A stretch of DNA of 8,390 nt from Candidatus Latescibacterota bacterium (GTDB lineage Bacteria > Eisenbacteria > RBG-16-71-46 > SZUA-252). Where the stretch lies: assembly GCA_016207265.1 (NCBI GenBank), contig JACQPZ010000031.1:1-8390 (forward strand), in the 5' to 3' direction. The notes below the pieces were generated by a model. It saw nothing but the letters and a program-made list of their open reading frames with translations. It was not told the origin of the DNA and searched no databases. The translations under genes were made by a program, and so were the position numbers. This document shows positions 6,381-8,390 of this stretch, piece after piece. How positions within the stretch are numbered: position 1 is the stretch's first letter; each line of letters starts with the position of its first letter.

Positions 6381-7625
6381 TTACGACGGGGACGACATCC
6401 ACGGCATCCCCGGGGGCGTCGTCGCGTTCGCCGCGGAGGCCATGGCAAGGCCCATCTCCGCGTCGACTTCCTTGACGATGCGCAAGATGGTGTCGAGCTG
6501 GTGATCCTCGTGTGTGGCCATGTACGAGGTGCGGAGGAGATCGCGCCCAGGCTGAACGGCGGGGACGATGATGGCGTTCACGAACACGCCGCGGTCCAGA
6601 ATGCGGCGCCAGACCTGCATCGTCTTGACCCGGTCCCCGATGAAGATGGGAATGATCGGCGTGCCCTCTCCGCTCCCCACTTCGAGGCCCATGTCGCGGA
6701 ATCCGTTTCGCATCTTGTCCGAGATCTGCCGGAGCCTCGTGCGGAGCCGGGGCTCCGTCTCGATGATTTCGAGCGCGGCGAGCGCCGCGGCCACGCTCGA
6801 CGGCGTCATGCTCGCGCTGAAGATGAGCGCGCGGGCGTGGTGCCGCAGATAATCCATCACCGCGCGGGGACCCGCGATGAAGCCGCCCAGCGAGGCGAAC
6901 GACTTGCTGAAGGTGCCCATCACGAGATCGCACTGATCCTCGACGCCCATCGCCTCGCAGGCGCCGGCGCCGCGGTTCCCCAGCACGCCGAATCCGTGCG
7001 CGTCGTCCACGAGGATCCGCGCGTGGTGTTTCTTCGCCACGCGCATGATCTCCGGGAGCGGCGCGATGTCGCCCTCCATGCTGTACAGGCCGTCCACGAC
7101 GATGAGCTTCCCCGCCCTCGCCGGAATCGACGAGAGCACGCGCTCGAGATCACGAACGTCGTTGTGCTTGAACCGCTTCACGTCGGCCGGGCTCAACCGT
7201 GCGCCGTCCACGATGCAGGCGTGGGCGTCTTTGTCGAGCACGACCACGTCGCCCTTGTCCATGAGCGCGGAAATGCTCCCGAGATTCGTGAGGTAGCCGG
7301 TCGAATAGACGAGCGCCGCTTCCTTGCGCGTGAACTTGGCGAGGCGCTCCTCAAGCTCGACGTGCAGCTCGAGCGTCCCGTTCAGGAATCGGGAGCCGTT
7401 GTTGGAGGTGCCGAAGCGGCGGAGCGCGTCGTCTGCGGCCGCTATGACCTTGGGGTGCTTCGTGAGCCCGAGGTAGTTGTTCGAGCCGGCCATGATGATC
7501 CGGCGGCCGTCGATCGTGACCTCGGTGCCGTGGTTTGCGGCGATCGGCAGGAAGTATGGGTAGAAGCCCGCAGCCTTCGCCAAGCGGTGTTCTTTGAAAC
7601 GATTACACTTGTCGAAAAGGTCCAC
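6381..7625 (-). CDS. spt: PLP-dependent alpha-oxoamine synthase, likely serine palmitoyltransferase
   Basis: Condenses an amino acid with an acyl-CoA or acyl-ACP; for SPT this is serine plus a fatty acyl thioester, giving 3-ketosphinganine in the cytoplasm. Of 414 residues, the PLP lysine is K241 in GTFSKSFASLGGF, the cofactor aspartate and histidine are D207 and H210 (VDDAHGFG), and the ring-stacking histidine is H135 (DAHACIVDG). The segments FYPYFLPI (21-28), GTEV (33-36), GSNNYLGLT (47-55) and GSRFLNGTLELH (77-88) resemble Bacteroides-type SPT more than KBL (2-amino-3-ketobutyrate ligase) or BioF (AONS). GTG 7625 follows AGGG (7634-7631) by 5 nt and puts the usual N-terminus in place; the longer open frame up to 8018 crosses the promoter and the DUF1028 gene. 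About 20 residues after 392 are an extra Ala/Pro/Ser tail. The family is certain, the substrate less so. Confidence 0.85.
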   Translation of the reverse strand: MDLFDKCNRFKEHRLAKAAGFYPYFLPIAANHGTEVTIDGRRIIMAGSNNYLGLTKHPKVIAAADDALRRFGTSNNGSRFLNGTLELHVELEERLAKFTRKEAALVYSTGYLTNLGSISALMDKGDVVVLDKDAHACIVDGARLSPADVKRFKHNDVRDLERVLSSIPARAGKLIVVDGLYSMEGDIAPLPEIMRVAKKHHARILVDDAHGFGVLGNRGAGACEAMGVEDQCDLVMGTFSKSFASLGGFIAGPRAVMDYLRHHARALIFSASMTPSSVAAALAALEIIETEPRLRTRLRQISDKMRNGFRDMGLEVGSGEGTPIIPIFIGDRVKTMQVWRRILDRGVFVNAIIVPAVQPGRDLLRTSYMATHEDHQLDTILRIVKEVDAEMGLAMASAANATTPPGMPWMSSPS

Positions 7626-7698
7626 GCTTACCCTGGGTTTCGGGAATTGGAGGTGCTCGCGATCTCGAGCCGGGGTCGGGTGCGAATCGGTCTGCGGG

Positions 7699-7727
7699 AC
7701 GATACCCGATTGCGCCCGGAAGGTCAA
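7699..7727 (-). promoter_or_regulatory. Sigma70-like promoter for the synthase-dehydrogenase operon
   Basis: On the minus strand the -35 box TTGACC (7727-7722, five of six consensus bases) and -10 box TATCGT (7704-7699, four of six) are separated by exactly 17 bp. Transcription would start near 7692, leaving a leader of about 65-70 nt before GTG 7625. It faces the right way and lies in the only sizeable intergenic region of the window. Confidence 0.55.
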
Positions 7728-7730
7728 CGT

Positions 7731-7751
7731 CGCCTCTTGGACGCCTCTTGG
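7731..7751 (-). promoter_or_regulatory. 11-bp-period direct repeat next to the -35 box, candidate regulator site
   Basis: CCAAGAGGCG occurs twice on the minus strand (7751-7742 and 7740-7731), one base apart, giving an 11-bp period of about one helical turn. The second copy ends 3 nt before the -35 hexamer. Tandem half-sites at this spacing and place are typical of activators that touch RNA polymerase, for example OmpR/PhoB-family regulators. The repeat is seen directly; the regulator is inferred. Confidence 0.45.
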
Positions 7752-7754
7752 CCC

Positions 7755-7790
7755 TTGTGCTGGGGCGCGCCGGAGGTCTAGCATCCGGCG
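7755..7790 (+). promoter_or_regulatory. Weak candidate promoter and dyad upstream of the DUF1028 gene
   Basis: TTGTGC (7755-7760) and TAGCAT (7779-7784) are 18 bp apart, a poor match to a sigma70 promoter. The -10-like box sits within an inverted repeat, CGCCGGA (7768-7774) and TCCGGCG (7784-7790) around 9 nt, which could be an operator. The boxes score low (three and four of six), so this is only a candidate. Confidence 0.25.
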
Positions 7791-7839
7791 TTCTCGATTG
7801 CACTTAGAGCCTTGATCACGCCGCCATGGAGGCCTTCCG

Positions 7840-8390
7840 ATGAGAATCGCCATCCCGGTCCTAGCGTGCCTGACCCTGCTTGGCTCTGTTTTCGCGGTTG
7901 CCGCACCGGCTACGGGCGGCGATGCGCCGCGCACCGCCACCACCGCGCCGCCCGCCGCCCGCGCGAGCCGTGCCGATGCGCCGCCCGCCGCCCGCATCAC
8001 CGATCCCCTCGCCCACACGTTCTCGATCGTTGCCCGAGATCCCGAGACCGGCGATCTCGGTGTGGCCGTGCAATCGCACTACTTCTCCGTCGGGCCGATC
8101 GTCCCATGGGCCGAGCCCGGCGTCGGCGCCGTGGCGACCCAATCTCTCGTCGAGGTGAGCTACGGGCCGAAGGGGCTCGAGATGATGTCGAACGGAAAGG
8201 GCGCGAAGCAGACCCTCGCGGATCTTCTAGCGCAGGATGAGAGCCGCGACGTGCGCCAGGTCGCGATGGTGGATTCGCGCGGCGAGGTGGCCGTTCACAC
8301 CGGCTCGCGCTGCATCGCGTTCGCGGGCGACCACGTCGGCAACCAGTACTCGTGCCAGGCGAATCTCATGGCGAGCGAGAAGGTGTGGCC
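7840..8390 (+). CDS. Exported DUF1028 family protein (Ntn-hydrolase-like), 3' end outside window
   Basis: Frame open from ATG 7840 to the window end, 183 complete codons. GGAGG at 7828-7832, 7 nt upstream, makes the start firm. Residues 1-22 are a signal peptide (RIAIPVLACLTLLGSVFAVAA). A Pro/Ala-rich linker at about 23-57 follows, then the DUF1028 domain: HTFSIVARDPETGDLGVAVQ at 59-78, VPWAEPGVGAVATQS at 88-102 and the start of the QANLM segment near 173. The family is predicted to have an Ntn-hydrolase fold; its substrate is not established. T60 aligns with the threonine near the N-terminus of cytoplasmic members, a possible nucleophile that would need processing here. C158 and C172 could form a disulfide after export. 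The gene is divergent from the synthase operon and need not share its function. Confidence 0.9.
   Translation, partial: MRIAIPVLACLTLLGSVFAVAAPATGGDAPRTATTAPPAARASRADAPPAARITDPLAHTFSIVARDPETGDLGVAVQSHYFSVGPIVPWAEPGVGAVATQSLVEVSYGPKGLEMMSNGKGAKQTLADLLAQDESRDVRQVAMVDSRGEVAVHTGSRCIAFAGDHVGNQYSCQANLMASEKVW
7945..7995 (+). repeat. 18-bp direct repeat in the DUF1028 linker
   Basis: The 18-mer GCGCCGCCCGCCGCCCGC occurs at 7945-7962 and again at 7978-7995, a 33-bp period in frame, giving two APPAAR blocks. It builds the disordered linker between signal peptide and domain. Confidence 0.85.

Larger units (their letters stand above)
7626..7839. other. Divergent intergenic region
   Basis: The only gap over 100 bp in the window, 214 bp between the divergent synthase and DUF1028 genes. 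It holds the synthase promoter, its flanking direct repeat, a weaker dyad and promoter candidate on the plus strand, and the ribosome sites of both genes. I see no RNA gene or riboswitch-like structure in it. Confidence 0.7.

Noticed and set aside
6344..6448. Dehydrogenase start at TTG 6448
   Set aside because: It would overlap the synthase by 68 bp and add an Arg/Pro-rich stretch read out of frame from the synthase coding sequence.
5267..7625. Threonine degradation pair (KBL plus SDR-type threonine dehydrogenase)
   Set aside because: The dehydrogenase has TGASGFLG and RSTSSR-type cofactor segments, unlike the GxxGQxG pattern of SDR-type threonine dehydrogenases, and the synthase blocks look more like SPT. 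Not fully excluded without a phylogeny.
6198..7781. A 527-codon open frame on the plus strand, opposite the dehydrogenase and synthase
   Set aside because: Its protein is rich in Arg, His, Val and Ala without recognisable domains; it mirrors two well-supported genes on the other strand, a usual effect of high GC.
7826..7843. Five-codon mini-ORF (ATG 7826, TGA overlapping the DUF1028 ATG)
   Set aside because: It has no ribosome site of its own and contains the Shine-Dalgarno sequence of the real gene; most likely chance.
7626..8018. N-terminal extension of the synthase up to 8018
   Set aside because: It would overlap the divergent DUF1028 gene and the promoter region, its sequence is low-complexity and unlike the family, and GTG 7625 has a ribosome site at the expected N-terminus.
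1..8390. Mobile elements, CRISPR arrays, tRNA or rRNA genes
   Set aside because: No terminal inverted repeats, transposase or integrase sequence, spaced palindromic repeats, or tRNA-like arms were found on reading.

Overview
The window is GC-rich, roughly two-thirds G+C by eye, with codons ending mostly in G or C and GTG starts in most genes. It carries seven protein-coding genes, packed closely. I see no rRNA, tRNA, CRISPR array or insertion sequence. The organism looks like a Gram-negative (two-membrane) bacterium from a poorly cultured lineage. It has an MCE/Mla-type lipid transporter, and an exported beta-propeller protein ending in a FlgD-like Ig domain with a terminal LVWVR. That tail style is common in Candidatus Eisenbacteria and other FCB-related genomes. 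The taxonomic placement is inference.

Layout. (1) 7-2565, + strand: a compact three-gene operon for an ABC-type lipid transporter, namely MlaE-like permease, MlaF-like ATPase and MlaD-like MCE substrate-binding protein. A 4-nt gap and a 4-bp GTGA overlap suggest translational coupling. (2) 2566-2646: a convergent gap holding two GC-rich hairpins. (3) 2647-5217, - strand: a secreted choice-of-anchor B (LVIVD beta-propeller) protein. Its reading frame is interrupted by an in-frame TAG at codon 45, downstream of a good signal peptide and ribosome-binding site. (4) 5267-6343, - strand: an extended short-chain dehydrogenase. (5) 6381-7625, - strand: a PLP-dependent alpha-oxoamine synthase that most resembles the Bacteroides type of serine palmitoyltransferase. 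(6) 7626-7839: a divergent promoter region with a convincing sigma70-type promoter facing the synthase and an 11-bp-period direct repeat just upstream of its -35 box. (7) 7840 to the window end, + strand: an exported DUF1028 (Ntn-hydrolase-like) protein that runs off the window.

How the genes may work together. An SPT-type synthase followed by an NAD-epimerase-like reductase is the pairing expected for the first and reductive steps of bacterial sphingolipid (ceramide) synthesis. An MCE transporter lies about 2.7 kb away on the other strand. A locus that both makes and moves an unusual outer-membrane lipid is therefore a reasonable hypothesis, but no ceramide synthase or dedicated acyl carrier protein is in view. 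The secreted propeller gene follows the two enzyme genes on the same strand and may be co-transcribed with them.

A recurring oddity is low-complexity Ala/Gly/Pro/Ser sequence with short DNA repeats in four proteins: the ATPase tail (30-bp tandem repeat), the dehydrogenase N-terminus, an insert in the propeller protein and the DUF1028 linker.
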